NCBI GenBank assembly: GCA_025359165.1
Contig: JANYHG010000001.1
Span: 1-37,208, forward strand
Reading direction: 5' to 3'
From: Hyphomicrobiaceae bacterium
Lineage (GTDB): Bacteria; Pseudomonadota; Alphaproteobacteria; Rhizobiales; Hyphomicrobiaceae
DNA: 37,208 bases
The notes under the pieces were generated by a model. That model was given only the letters and a program-made list of their open reading frames with translations. It was not told the origin of the DNA and searched no databases. The translations under genes and the position numbers were made by a program. Below, piece after piece: positions 16,821 through 23,968 of this stretch (positions are counted from its first letter, which is position 1; the number at the start of each line of letters is the position of its first letter).

Positions 16821-17081
16821 TCAGCTGAACTGATGCTGCCGCAGCGCGTCCAGAAACTCTTCAGTCAGCGGAAAACCAGCGGCGTCGCCGAGAACGCTTT
16901 CGACGTCGCAATGGGGACAGACGGCGCTGGTGCCGGTCTCGCCCTCGACCCAGTCCTCGATTTCGGACACGTCGAAGATTTCCAGGCAGTGAAAGCACCC
17001 GGCTTGGTCGGAGGCTTTGACTTCATCCTCGTTGTTGACTGCGTGCTTCAAAGCGGCGGCGATTTGGGCTTTCGAGGCCAT
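16821..17081 (-). CDS. Small zinc-ribbon-like cytoplasmic protein
   Basis: This 86-residue soluble protein has two CxxC knuckles, AGCFHCLEIF (Cys29, Cys32) and VCPHCDVESV (Cys55, Cys58), spaced as in a single zinc ribbon. A helical N terminus (MASKAQIAAALKHAVNN) and an acidic stretch EIEDWVEGETG lie around them, and the end is DAAGFPLTEEFLDALRQHQF. It belongs to a family of short uncharacterised proteins seen in many proteobacteria that share the F-C-L-x-I-F and CPHC pattern; no function is assigned. It sits alone between the TRAP genes and dapA. Zinc binding is inferred from the cysteines. Confidence 0.78.
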   Translation of the reverse strand: MASKAQIAAALKHAVNNEDEVKASDQAGCFHCLEIFDVSEIEDWVEGETGTSAVCPHCDVESVLGDAAGFPLTEEFLDALRQHQFS

Positions 17082-17111
17082 GCGTGACGTTTCCTGAGAG
17101 GCATAAGAGGC

Positions 17112-17146
17112 GAATTGCGAATTGTGAATTGCGAATAGTGAATTGC
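17112..17146. repeat. Tandem heptamer array GAATTGC, arm 1
   Basis: Five consecutive 7-bp units follow one another: GAATTGC, GAATTGT, GAATTGC, GAATAGT, GAATTGC. The array ends in GAAAAGG. Its first 13 bases with the preceding GC (GCGAATTGCGAAT, 17110-17122) are perfectly complementary to 17209-17221, so the two arms could pair in the transcript of dapA's 3' region. Confidence 0.85.
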
Positions 17147-17193
17147 GAAAAGGGATAGCGAAGGCTTAGCGTCGGGTCATCTTCCCTACTTGC

Positions 17194-17221
17194 AACTCGC
17201 CATTCGCCATTCGCAATTCGC
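17194..17221. repeat. Heptamer array arm 2, inverted
   Basis: Four 7-bp units AACTCGC, CATTCGC, CATTCGC, AATTCGC end one base before the dapA stop codon. Read on the other strand they are GCGAATT-type units, the inverse of the array at 17112-17146. The spacer between the arms is about 47 bases with no repeat content. The structure may serve as dapA's transcript end, as it lies directly downstream of the gene on the minus strand. Confidence 0.82.
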
Positions 17222-18169
17222 TTACTCTGCGGCTTTGGCGGTCAGGAGACCAACCTTCGCGAGGGCGGCGTCGACGGCTTTCTTGCTCGCGTCCGTCAGC
17301 GGGGCCAAGGGAAGGCGGCACTCCGGGCTATCTATCAGACCAAGCCGCCAGGCCGCGTATTTGACCGGGGCAGGATTGGTTTCGATGAACAACGCGTCGT
17401 GCAGCGGCATCAGCCGATCGTGGAGCACCAGCGCCGTCTTGTAGTCGCCGGCCGCGCACGCGGCCTGGAATTGCGCGCACAATTTGGGTGCGATATTCGA
17501 CGTGACCGAGATGCAACCGGTGCCTCCGTGCGCATTATAACCGAGTGCGGTCGCATCTTCGCCCGACAGCGCGGCATGGGGCCGGTCGAAAAGTTGCCGG
17601 TGCTGGGAGGCGCGCGCCATGTTGGCGGTCGCGTCCTTGATGCCGGCGAAGTTCTTCAACTCAGCGATCCGCGCCATCGTGACTGCAGATATGTCGACGA
17701 TCGTGCGTACCGGCACGTTGTAGACGATGAACGGCAGGTCGACGGCGTCGTTGATGGCCTTGAAATGCAGGAAAAGGCCTTCCTGCGTGGGCTTGTTGTA
17801 GTATCCGGTGGAGTGCAAGGTGGCATCGGCACCGACCGTCTTGGCGAATTGTGTGAACCGGATCGCTTCAGCGGTCGAGTTCGAGCCGGCCCCGGCGATG
17901 ACCGGGACGCGGCGCTTGGCGGCCTTCACACACAACTCGATGACCTGATCGTGCTCGTCGTGCGACAGCGTCGGAGTTTCCCCGGTGGTGCCTACAGGAA
18001 CCAGGCCGTCGCTCCCTTGGGCAATCTGCCATTCCACGAACCGCTGGAAACCAGCAGCATCGATCGCGCCGTTTTTGAACGGCGTGATCAAGGCCGTGCA
18101 CGAACCTTTTATCCGCAGCGCCGCCTGCGTCAGAGGAGGGGACGCAGGCTTGGTCGTCGGGGTCGGCAT
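17222..18169 (-). CDS. dapA: 4-hydroxy-tetrahydrodipicolinate synthase
   Basis: This cytosolic enzyme condenses pyruvate with aspartate semialdehyde in lysine and diaminopimelate synthesis. The 315 residues include all catalytic positions at a constant offset of 17 from E. coli DapA: Thr61-Thr62 in VGTTGETPTL, Tyr124 in GYYNKPTQEG, Tyr150 and Arg155 in YNVPVRT, and Lys178 in FAGIKDATANM. This favours a true DapA over the related N-acetylneuraminate or KDG aldolases. The 20-odd extra N-terminal residues (MPTPTTKPASPPLTQAAL) are Pro-rich. The ATG at 18169 has GGAG seven bases upstream. The divergent neighbour is the Slt transglycosylase gene, a synteny common in Hyphomicrobiales; the smpB gene that often follows dapA there is absent. 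Confidence 0.95.
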   Translation of the reverse strand: MPTPTTKPASPPLTQAALRIKGSCTALITPFKNGAIDAAGFQRFVEWQIAQGSDGLVPVGTTGETPTLSHDEHDQVIELCVKAAKRRVPVIAGAGSNSTAEAIRFTQFAKTVGADATLHSTGYYNKPTQEGLFLHFKAINDAVDLPFIVYNVPVRTIVDISAVTMARIAELKNFAGIKDATANMARASQHRQLFDRPHAALSGEDATALGYNAHGGTGCISVTSNIAPKLCAQFQAACAAGDYKTALVLHDRLMPLHDALFIETNPAPVKYAAWRLGLIDSPECRLPLAPLTDASKKAVDAALAKVGLLTAKAAE

Positions 18170-18511
18170 GATGAGCTCCAGGCTAGGCGGCGAGTATCAG
18201 GGCGCGCGGGTATCGGGCTGACGGCAGCTATGCTGAAGTCTTGGCCGAGCCGGGGACGCCGATGTCCGGCCCGAATGTGCTGGTGCAATTGGTTGCACCG
18301 CGTTTGCCTTGTGATTGCAAGTCTTGTCGACGTCAATAGGTCATATTTTAGACCGCTTCTATCGCGGCGTGACGAGACGAACACGATTTTTCGACCCTTC
18401 CCGCTGCATTCATAATGGTAGCGGTAGTTTATCGCGGTGCGGTGTGCAGAAGTGGTTGTTTGCAGATCGTGCCGGTCGACATAACCTGTTGCGATGTGGG
18501 AATAGCGTAGA
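18170..18511. other. Divergent promoter region of dapA and slt
   Basis: No convincing gene is present in these 342 bases. The notable element is the perfect inverted repeat at 18282-18299. The sequence becomes more AT-rich toward the right, for example ATAGGTCATATTTTAGACC near 18340. No strong sigma-70 pair was found by eye on either strand. Confidence 0.4.
18282..18299. promoter_or_regulatory. Perfect inverted repeat, possible operator
   Basis: GGTGCAA-TTGG-TTGCACC is a seven-base-pair perfect dyad with a four-base centre that is itself near-palindromic. It is about 115 bases upstream of dapA and about 215 upstream of the slt start. The symmetry and size fit a dimeric repressor site (LacI or TetR type), or a small hairpin. 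No regulator gene is adjacent. Confidence 0.4.
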
Positions 18512-21478
18512 GTGTTGGGTGGCAATGTAGTGGCAGCGGTTAAGGCTGTGCCGGAGCATGACGTGATTTCGATGCCTGAGAGACCAGCGACGCCCCTGAT
18601 CCCGGTCTTGCCGGGGCCAGCGCCGCGTGGGCCGCTGCCTGCTGTACAAGCGCCTATCGAGGGCGGCGTCCTCAGGGTTGTGGACGAACCCCCGACGATC
18701 GCGTTGACGGAGGTTGCCGTGCTGACGCCTGTGGATATCTCGGGGATGCCGGGATCGTCGCGACAGGGCAGGGAGTCGCTTCCCGAAACCGTCGTCGATG
18801 CAACGTTCGTCGACCCGACCACCGTCGTCGATGTGCCGGCAGCGGCGGCACCGGTCGCGGATGCAGTCGGCAAAAAAGCACGCGAAAAGCTTGCGAAGGC
18901 GCGTCGTGCTGCCACGACATCGTCGGAAAGCGAGCGATTGGTGCATCGACGCCGCCAGAGCCGCCTGCTGTTGTCGATATCCAGTTTGTTCAATCTGGCA
19001 GCCTTCGGCGGCTTGACGATGTCTGCATTCGGGTATGCGGAACTGCCATCGAGCGTGCGAGAGGCTTTGCTCGCACAGCGTCCGGTCGCGGCAGCCTCCA
19101 CCATCGCCTCGGCACCAGTGCCGACCGTGTCGGCACCGGCTGGTGGTGGTCCGCCGGAAGGGCCAGGGAGTCTGCCGCCATCCACGCCTTCGTTTCCGGT
19201 CACGGCGGGTCTGCCGGCCCCGCAGTCACCGGCACCCGCACCTGTCCCGAGCGATGGCACGGCGGAACCGACGGCGGCAACTCCAGTGGCTGCGCCGATG
19301 CCGACGGTTCTGCCCGGATCGCAGCCGCGCCCACCCTCATCAGGCACGCCGCAGCCGTCGGTCGCCAGCACGCCACCACCGACCGAACCGATCGCCAAGC
19401 CGTCGTTGCTGGCGTCCGAGATCGCACACGTCGCCCGCTTCGACGCACTCATTGCGCCTGTGCGCGACGCGCAACCCTCGCTGGAAGACGCCACACGTCT
19501 CCGCGATGCCATGGCCTCGACCGTCAACGTCGTGCAGACACGCGCCCTTCGCGATCAGCTCAAGGAGCCCGCGGCCCGCAAGCTGATCGACTGGGCGCTG
19601 TCGCGGGGTGGCAGCGGCACGGCGCGTGACATCAAAGCCTTCGCCGAGGCCAATCCGAATTGGCCGAGCCGCGACCTGATCATTCAACGCTCGGAGGAGC
19701 AACTATTCGTGTCGGGCGGCAGCGCCCGCGAGTTAAAATCCTTCTTCGATAAGGGCGCACCTAAAACCGCTATCGGGCATGCAGCGTTGGCGTCGGCATT
19801 TCTGGCGGAAGGCGACGAGGCAGAGGCGGCGCGACTTGCAGGAGCGGCATGGCGGCGCAGTGATCTGCCGGGCTCGTTGGAAACCGGATTTCTTGAACGC
19901 TTCGGAAAATTGTTACGGGAAGACGACCACAAGGCGCGGTTCGACCGCTATATGATCGACAATACCCGCTGGACCAACGAGCGCACCGACCGGGCGGCGA
20001 TCGCCAAGCGCGTGTTACCCTTCCTGGGCGAGGTCGAACGCAAAAAAGCCGAGGCTCGGCTTGCTGCCTACCTGCGGCAATCCAATGCCGATGCACTGCT
20101 GACGGCCCTGCCGCCGGACGCCATGGCCGCGCCGAAGCCTGATTGGGGCTTGGCATTTCAGTTGGCGCAATCGCATCGACGCGCCGGGCGGTACGATGCG
20201 GCGTTCAAGATCCTGCGTGACGCACCCATAGATCCGGCCGTTGTCGGGAACCTCGACGAGTGGTGGGAGGAGCGGCGGCTGGCCGCTTACGACGCACTCA
20301 AAACCGGCAAGCCTGCGGTCGCCTACGATATCGTCAAGTCACCGGGCCCGCTCGGCGTCAATCAGTCGAAGGATCAGACGTTCCTCGCCGGTTGGATCGC
20401 GCTCAGGCATCTCGACGACGCGAAGAGTGCGGAACCTCACTTCGTCGCCCTCGAGGCCGTGGCCGATGGACCGCTGTCCCGCGCGAAAGCGGGCTACTGG
20501 CTGGCGCGCACCTACGAGGCGCAAAAAGCGCCGCAGAAAATGCGTGCACCGCTCGAACGGGCGGCGCGCAACATCGACACCTTCTATGGCCAACTCGCCC
20601 GTCTGGAACTCGATCCCAAACAGGTCTCGATCAAGATCTCGCCGCCCCGCACGCCGACGGCGGACGAAGCGCAACGGTTCAATGCCAACGAGCTGGTGCG
20701 TGCGGCCGTGCTGAGCCGCAAGTCGAACCTCGAACAATGGGTCACCCGCGCCTTGTTGATCCGGCTCAGTCAGACACTGGAAAGCGAGGCGGAGCAGGGC
20801 TTGCTTGCACATCTGGCGGAGGCACTCGGTGATTCGCAGATGGCGGTGCGGATCGGCAAGTCGGCGATCGCGCGGGGTCACAACCTGATCATGTACGCCT
20901 ATCCGATCAACGCGATGCCGGCGTATCAGGCTTTGCGTCCGCCGCCCGAGCCCGCACTGATCCTCGGCATCACGCGGCAGGAGTCGGAATTCGACACCAC
21001 CATCGTATCGGGCGCGGGCGCACGCGGATTGATGCAGGTGATGCAGGTCACCGCGCAGCATGTCTGCCGCGATTATAAGGTCAAGTGCGAGATCGAGCGG
21101 CTGGGTCGCGACCCCGCCTATAACGCGATGATGGCGTCGGCCTACATTGCCGATCGCATGGACGAGTTTCAGGGGTCCTACGTTCTCACTATTTCCGGCT
21201 ATAACGCCGGTCCCGGGCGCACCCGGCAGTGGATCCGGGAGTTTGGTGATCCGCGCGCGCCTGGTGCCGATCCCGTCGATTGGATCCACCGCATCCCCTT
21301 CGAGGAGACGCGCGAGTACGTGCAAAAAGTGCTGTCCAACATGCAGATCTATCGCGCCCGGCTCGGCAACGAAGCCGACGCGTTGAGGCTGACGAGCGAC
21401 CTGCGCCGCGTTGCGATCGGACAGGGGCGGCGGGCGACGGGGCCTGTCGTGACGCCGCCAGCTGCCGCGAACAATTGA
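18512..21478 (+). CDS. slt: Soluble-type lytic murein transglycosylase with membrane anchor and proline-rich extension
   Basis: This 988-residue enzyme cleaves peptidoglycan glycan strands to 1,6-anhydromuropeptides. The C-terminal SLT domain is clear: LILGITRQESEFDTT with catalytic Glu824, then GARGLMQVMQVTAQ, an AYIADRMDEF helix and SGYNAGPGRTRQWI. Before it lies a long helical superhelix (about residues 300-790) as in Slt70. The N terminus is unusual: about 150 cytosolic Pro/Val/Ala-rich residues, a single transmembrane segment at about 152-175 (LLLSISSLFNLAAFGGLTMS), then roughly 120 residues of Pro/Ala-rich spacer. So this is a bitopic protein with its catalytic part in the periplasm. 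Start GTG at 18512 is tentative; ATG at 18572 (MPERPATPL) is the best alternative. It is divergent from dapA. Confidence 0.9.
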   Translation: MLGGNVVAAVKAVPEHDVISMPERPATPLIPVLPGPAPRGPLPAVQAPIEGGVLRVVDEPPTIALTEVAVLTPVDISGMPGSSRQGRESLPETVVDATFVDPTTVVDVPAAAAPVADAVGKKAREKLAKARRAATTSSESERLVHRRRQSRLLLSISSLFNLAAFGGLTMSAFGYAELPSSVREALLAQRPVAAASTIASAPVPTVSAPAGGGPPEGPGSLPPSTPSFPVTAGLPAPQSPAPAPVPSDGTAEPTAATPVAAPMPTVLPGSQPRPPSSGTPQPSVASTPPPTEPIAKPSLLASEIAHVARFDALIAPVRDAQPSLEDATRLRDAMASTVNVVQTRALRDQLKEPAARKLIDWALSRGGSGTARDIKAFAEANPNWPSRDLIIQRSEEQLFVSGGSARELKSFFDKGAPKTAIGHAALASAFLAEGDEAEAARLAGAAWRRSDLPGSLETGFLERFGKLLREDDHKARFDRYMIDNTRWTNERTDRAAIAKRVLPFLGEVERKKAEARLAAYLRQSNADALLTALPPDAMAAPKPDWGLAFQLAQSHRRAGRYDAAFKILRDAPIDPAVVGNLDEWWEERRLAAYDALKTGKPAVAYDIVKSPGPLGVNQSKDQTFLAGWIALRHLDDAKSAEPHFVALEAVADGPLSRAKAGYWLARTYEAQKAPQKMRAPLERAARNIDTFYGQLARLELDPKQVSIKISPPRTPTADEAQRFNANELVRAAVLSRKSNLEQWVTRALLIRLSQTLESEAEQGLLAHLAEALGDSQMAVRIGKSAIARGHNLIMYAYPINAMPAYQALRPPPEPALILGITRQESEFDTTIVSGAGARGLMQVMQVTAQHVCRDYKVKCEIERLGRDPAYNAMMASAYIADRMDEFQGSYVLTISGYNAGPGRTRQWIREFGDPRAPGADPVDWIHRIPFEETREYVQKVLSNMQIYRARLGNEADALRLTSDLRRVAIGQGRRATGPVVTPPAAANN

Positions 21479-21534
21479 GTGATGTAGTGACCGTGACCGG
21501 TCGAGTAGCTGGACTTCAGCAATCAGGAATTCCT

Positions 21535-22440
21535 ATGCCCGCAGCACCCGCCTGGACCGACATTGCTTTCACGGCGCAGGATGGGCTCAAGCTCTATGCC
21601 CGCCACTATGCCGCCAGACCCGATCCGGCAAAATCCGGCGCGAGGATGTTGCGGCCGGTGCTGTGCCTGCCCGGTTTGACCCGCAACGGCAGAGATTTTC
21701 ACGACATCGCGCTGGCGCTGTCCACCAGCGAAAATCCGCGTGACGTCTACACCCTCGATAGCCGCGGGCGCGGCGGCTCCGACAACGATCCGAAGTGGCA
21801 GAATTATTCGGTGCCGGTCGAAACACGCGATGCGCTGGATTTTCTGACCAGTCGCGGGGCGCACGGCGCGGCGGTGATTGGAACGTCGCGCGGCGGAATT
21901 CTGGCGATGATGATGGCGGCGGCGCGTCCCTCGTCGATCGGCGCTGTCGTTCTCAACGACGTCGGCCCGGTGATCGAGCGCAATGGGCTGGCCCGCATCA
22001 TGGCTTACGTCGGACGCATCCCGGTCCCGGCGGATTGGGCCGAAGCTGCGCGCATGACCTACGACATGACGGTGGAACAATTTCCGCGTCTGACGAAAGA
22101 TGAAGCCGGCGTGCTTGCGCGGCAATTGTTCAACGAGGTCGAGGGCAGGCCGGTGCCAGGATACGACGCGGCCATCGCCAAATCGCTGACACTGCCGAGC
22201 GGTCCGATGCCGGCACTCTGGAAACAGTTCGGTGCGCTCGCTCATGTGCCGGTTCTAGTCTTGCGCGGCGGCACCTCGGATCTGTTGACTGAGGCGAGCG
22301 TCGCGGAGATGGCGGTGCGACACCCCAATCTCGTCCATCACACGGTGCCCGATCAGGGGCATGCCCCACTGCTGCGCGATGCGCCGACCATTGCCGTCGT
22401 CGCCGATTTTCTCAGTAGGGCGGATGCACCGAGCGCATGA
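21535..22440 (+). CDS. Alpha/beta-hydrolase
   Basis: The product is a 301-residue hydrolase of the alpha/beta fold. GLTRNGRDFHDIA forms the oxyanion-hole region, LDSRGRGGSDND precedes the elbow, and VIGTSRGGILAM carries the nucleophile Ser118. The acid is in VLRGGTSDLLT and the histidine in VPDQGHAPLL; the triad is therefore complete. The domain is similar to ester or lactone hydrolases such as 3-oxoadipate enol-lactonase-like and haloalkane-type families; the Ser nucleophile excludes dehalogenases. The ATG at 21535 has AGGAATT upstream. It follows slt by 56 bases on the same strand. Its stop overlaps, in an ATGA, a possible 59-residue frame. Confidence 0.86.
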   Translation: MPAAPAWTDIAFTAQDGLKLYARHYAARPDPAKSGARMLRPVLCLPGLTRNGRDFHDIALALSTSENPRDVYTLDSRGRGGSDNDPKWQNYSVPVETRDALDFLTSRGAHGAAVIGTSRGGILAMMMAAARPSSIGAVVLNDVGPVIERNGLARIMAYVGRIPVPADWAEAARMTYDMTVEQFPRLTKDEAGVLARQLFNEVEGRPVPGYDAAIAKSLTLPSGPMPALWKQFGALAHVPVLVLRGGTSDLLTEASVAEMAVRHPNLVHHTVPDQGHAPLLRDAPTIAVVADFLSRADAPSA

Positions 22441-22616
22441 CGTCTAAGCTGCTGCGCATTCAGGACCCTGAAGTCGCCTCGGTCGTGATGGCGCTGTCCT
22501 TGCACCGCGCAGATCGCAACCTTGCCGGGCATGATGTCGGCGCACGCGGCGAGCTCGCCGCCGTTGAAACGTCGGCGGCGCTTTCGACGGCTTCGAAAAT
22601 CGGCCAGGTCGTGTAA
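22437..22616 (+). CDS. Possible 59-residue protein, unknown
   Basis: A frame of 59 codons starts with the ATG that overlaps the stop codon of the alpha/beta-hydrolase (ATGA) and ends TAA at 22614. It reads [20 protein letters not shown], with no recognisable domain, and has a third-position GC of roughly two-thirds. The overlap is the arrangement usual for coupled genes in this window, which is the main support. It could as easily be a chance frame in the 280-base gap before NAD kinase. Confidence 0.3.
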   Translation: MTSKLLRIQDPEVASVVMALSLHRADRNLAGHDVGARGELAAVETSAALSTASKIGQVV

Positions 22617-22722
22617 AGAAAGGGGGCTTGTCGCCGTCCACAGTCGCTGCCGCCGCCGGTCATCGCCGCCGTCGCCAGCTATTCTGAGTGTCGTCCGCTG
22701 GCAACAGGATAGGACCAGCAGT

Positions 22723-23517
22723 ATGTCAGCCGCCAAATTTGCACTTCCCGCGACATACGAAAAGATCGCGCTCGTCGCGAGTGAAAGCCCGGAGGCGCAG
22801 GCAGCCCTGCATCGCCTGCAGAATCGCTATGGCAACGTTCCCGCGTCGAGCGCCGACGCCATCGTCGCGCTCGGAGGCGATGGGTTCATGCTGGAGACGC
22901 TGCACACGCACATGCACGATCGCATTCCGATCTACGGTATGAATCGCGGCTCCGTCGGCTTTCTCATGAACGAGTACGACGAAGAGAATTTGTCGGCCCG
23001 CATCGCCGGCGCGGAAATCAGCCGCATCCACCCGCTCAACATGACGGCGCATACGCACGAGGGCGGCACGTTTCAAAGTCTGGCGATCAACGAAGTTTCG
23101 CTGTTCCGGCAGACCTATCAGGCAGCCAAGTTACGGATCTCGGTCGATGGCAAAGTGCGCCTCGGCGAACTTTCGTGCGACGGTCTGCTGGTCGCCACGC
23201 CCGCCGGCTCGACGGCTTATAATCTATCGGCGCACGGACCGATTTTGCCGATCGACGCACCGCTGCTGGCGTTGACGCCGATCAGTCCGTTTCGACCACG
23301 GCGCTGGCGTGGCGCGCTGTTGCCCAACGCGGCGCAGATCGCGGTCGATGTGCTGGAAGGCGACAAGCGGCCGGTTTCCGCCGTGGCTGACAATAGCGAA
23401 ACGCGCTTCGTGCTGCGCGTCGAGATCGAGCAGGCGGCGCACATTGATCTCTTCATGATGTTCGATCCCGGCCATAGCCTCGACGAACGTATTCTGTCCG
23501 AACAGTTTCTGTACTGA
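22723..23517 (+). CDS. nadK: NAD kinase
   Basis: This cytosolic enzyme phosphorylates NAD+ to NADP+. The 264 residues contain the GGDG motif ([15 protein letters not shown], residues 51-54), the NE motif in [12 protein letters not shown], and the glycine/threonine loop [34 protein letters not shown] is the signature of the alphaproteobacterial NAD kinases, which are of this size. The ATG at 22723 ([20 protein letters not shown]) fits the family start. It is the fourth gene on the strand after slt. The next gene is 451 bases away and probably has its own promoter. Confidence 0.96.
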   Translation: MSAAKFALPATYEKIALVASESPEAQAALHRLQNRYGNVPASSADAIVALGGDGFMLETLHTHMHDRIPIYGMNRGSVGFLMNEYDEENLSARIAGAEISRIHPLNMTAHTHEGGTFQSLAINEVSLFRQTYQAAKLRISVDGKVRLGELSCDGLLVATPAGSTAYNLSAHGPILPIDAPLLALTPISPFRPRRWRGALLPNAAQIAVDVLEGDKRPVSAVADNSETRFVLRVEIEQAAHIDLFMMFDPGHSLDERILSEQFLY

Positions 23518-23535
23518 AATCGGAGATACCCGACA

Positions 23536-23615
23536 ACGACAGTCCCGGGCGCGGCGATGACGCGCAAATGGTACGCCGCACCGGAGCATGGCTCCGGTCG
23601 CACCGGGACTGTTGT
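23536..23615. repeat. Nested stem-loop after nadK
   Basis: The outer arms 23536-23548 and 23603-23615 pair over 13 positions with a single G-U wobble. Inside them ACCGGAGC (23580-23587) pairs perfectly with GCTCCGGT (23591-23598) across a three-base ATG loop. The element begins 19 bases after the nadK stop. It lacks a U-run, so it is not a standard intrinsic terminator; it may stabilise the transcript's 3' end or be an unknown structured RNA. Confidence 0.65.
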
Positions 23616-23811
23616 TCTGCCCCGGGGGAACCGAAGGCTGGATCGAGGGGCGTGACGGACGTCGATCTTGCAAAACAGAGAGATCTTAGATCCGCGAAAA
23701 GCGACAAACGCTTGAACAGCAACATTCAGGATGACGCTGGGACTTCAGTGCTGGGGCTACGCTCGACGTTGTCGCCGACACTGTCGTTAGAATGCCCGTG
23801 ACAGATGAAAG

Positions 23812-23824
23812 GTTGGTTACCAAC
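23812..23824. promoter_or_regulatory. 13-bp palindrome, candidate operator
   Basis: GTTGGT-T-ACCAAC is a perfect dyad about 145 bases upstream of the amidohydrolase start. The TGGT...ACCA core resembles sites used by GntR/FadR-type regulators, but the spacing of one base is unusual. No regulator gene is nearby, so this is a weak call. Confidence 0.35.
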
Positions 23825-23968
23825 TGTTCGACGCAGCGCATAAAGATCCGATCGCATCGCGCACAAGTCGGGCGAAGTCTCGACGTGGTATGATTTGCGC
23901 TGCTGGCCGCATGCGCTAGTCTGGGCGAGGACGATGCCCGAGCGGCGTCGATAGAGATAAGATCCGCC

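Larger units (their letters stand above)
23518..23968. other. Intergenic region with nested hairpin, no gene seen
   Basis: These 451 bases separate nadK from the amidohydrolase gene and contain no supported coding frame. The left part holds a strong nested stem-loop (23536-23615). The right part holds a short palindrome (23812-23824) upstream of the amidohydrolase start. Elsewhere I see nothing distinctive. Confidence 0.5.

Noticed and set aside
17112-17221. Heptamer arrays as a CRISPR
   Set aside because: Units are 7 bp without spacers and are inverted relative to each other, and no cas gene is present.
22353-22736. Minus-strand frame across the gap between the alpha/beta-hydrolase and NAD kinase
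   Set aside because: It extends into both flanking plus-strand genes and its translation is Arg-rich without a domain; a chance antisense frame is the simpler explanation.
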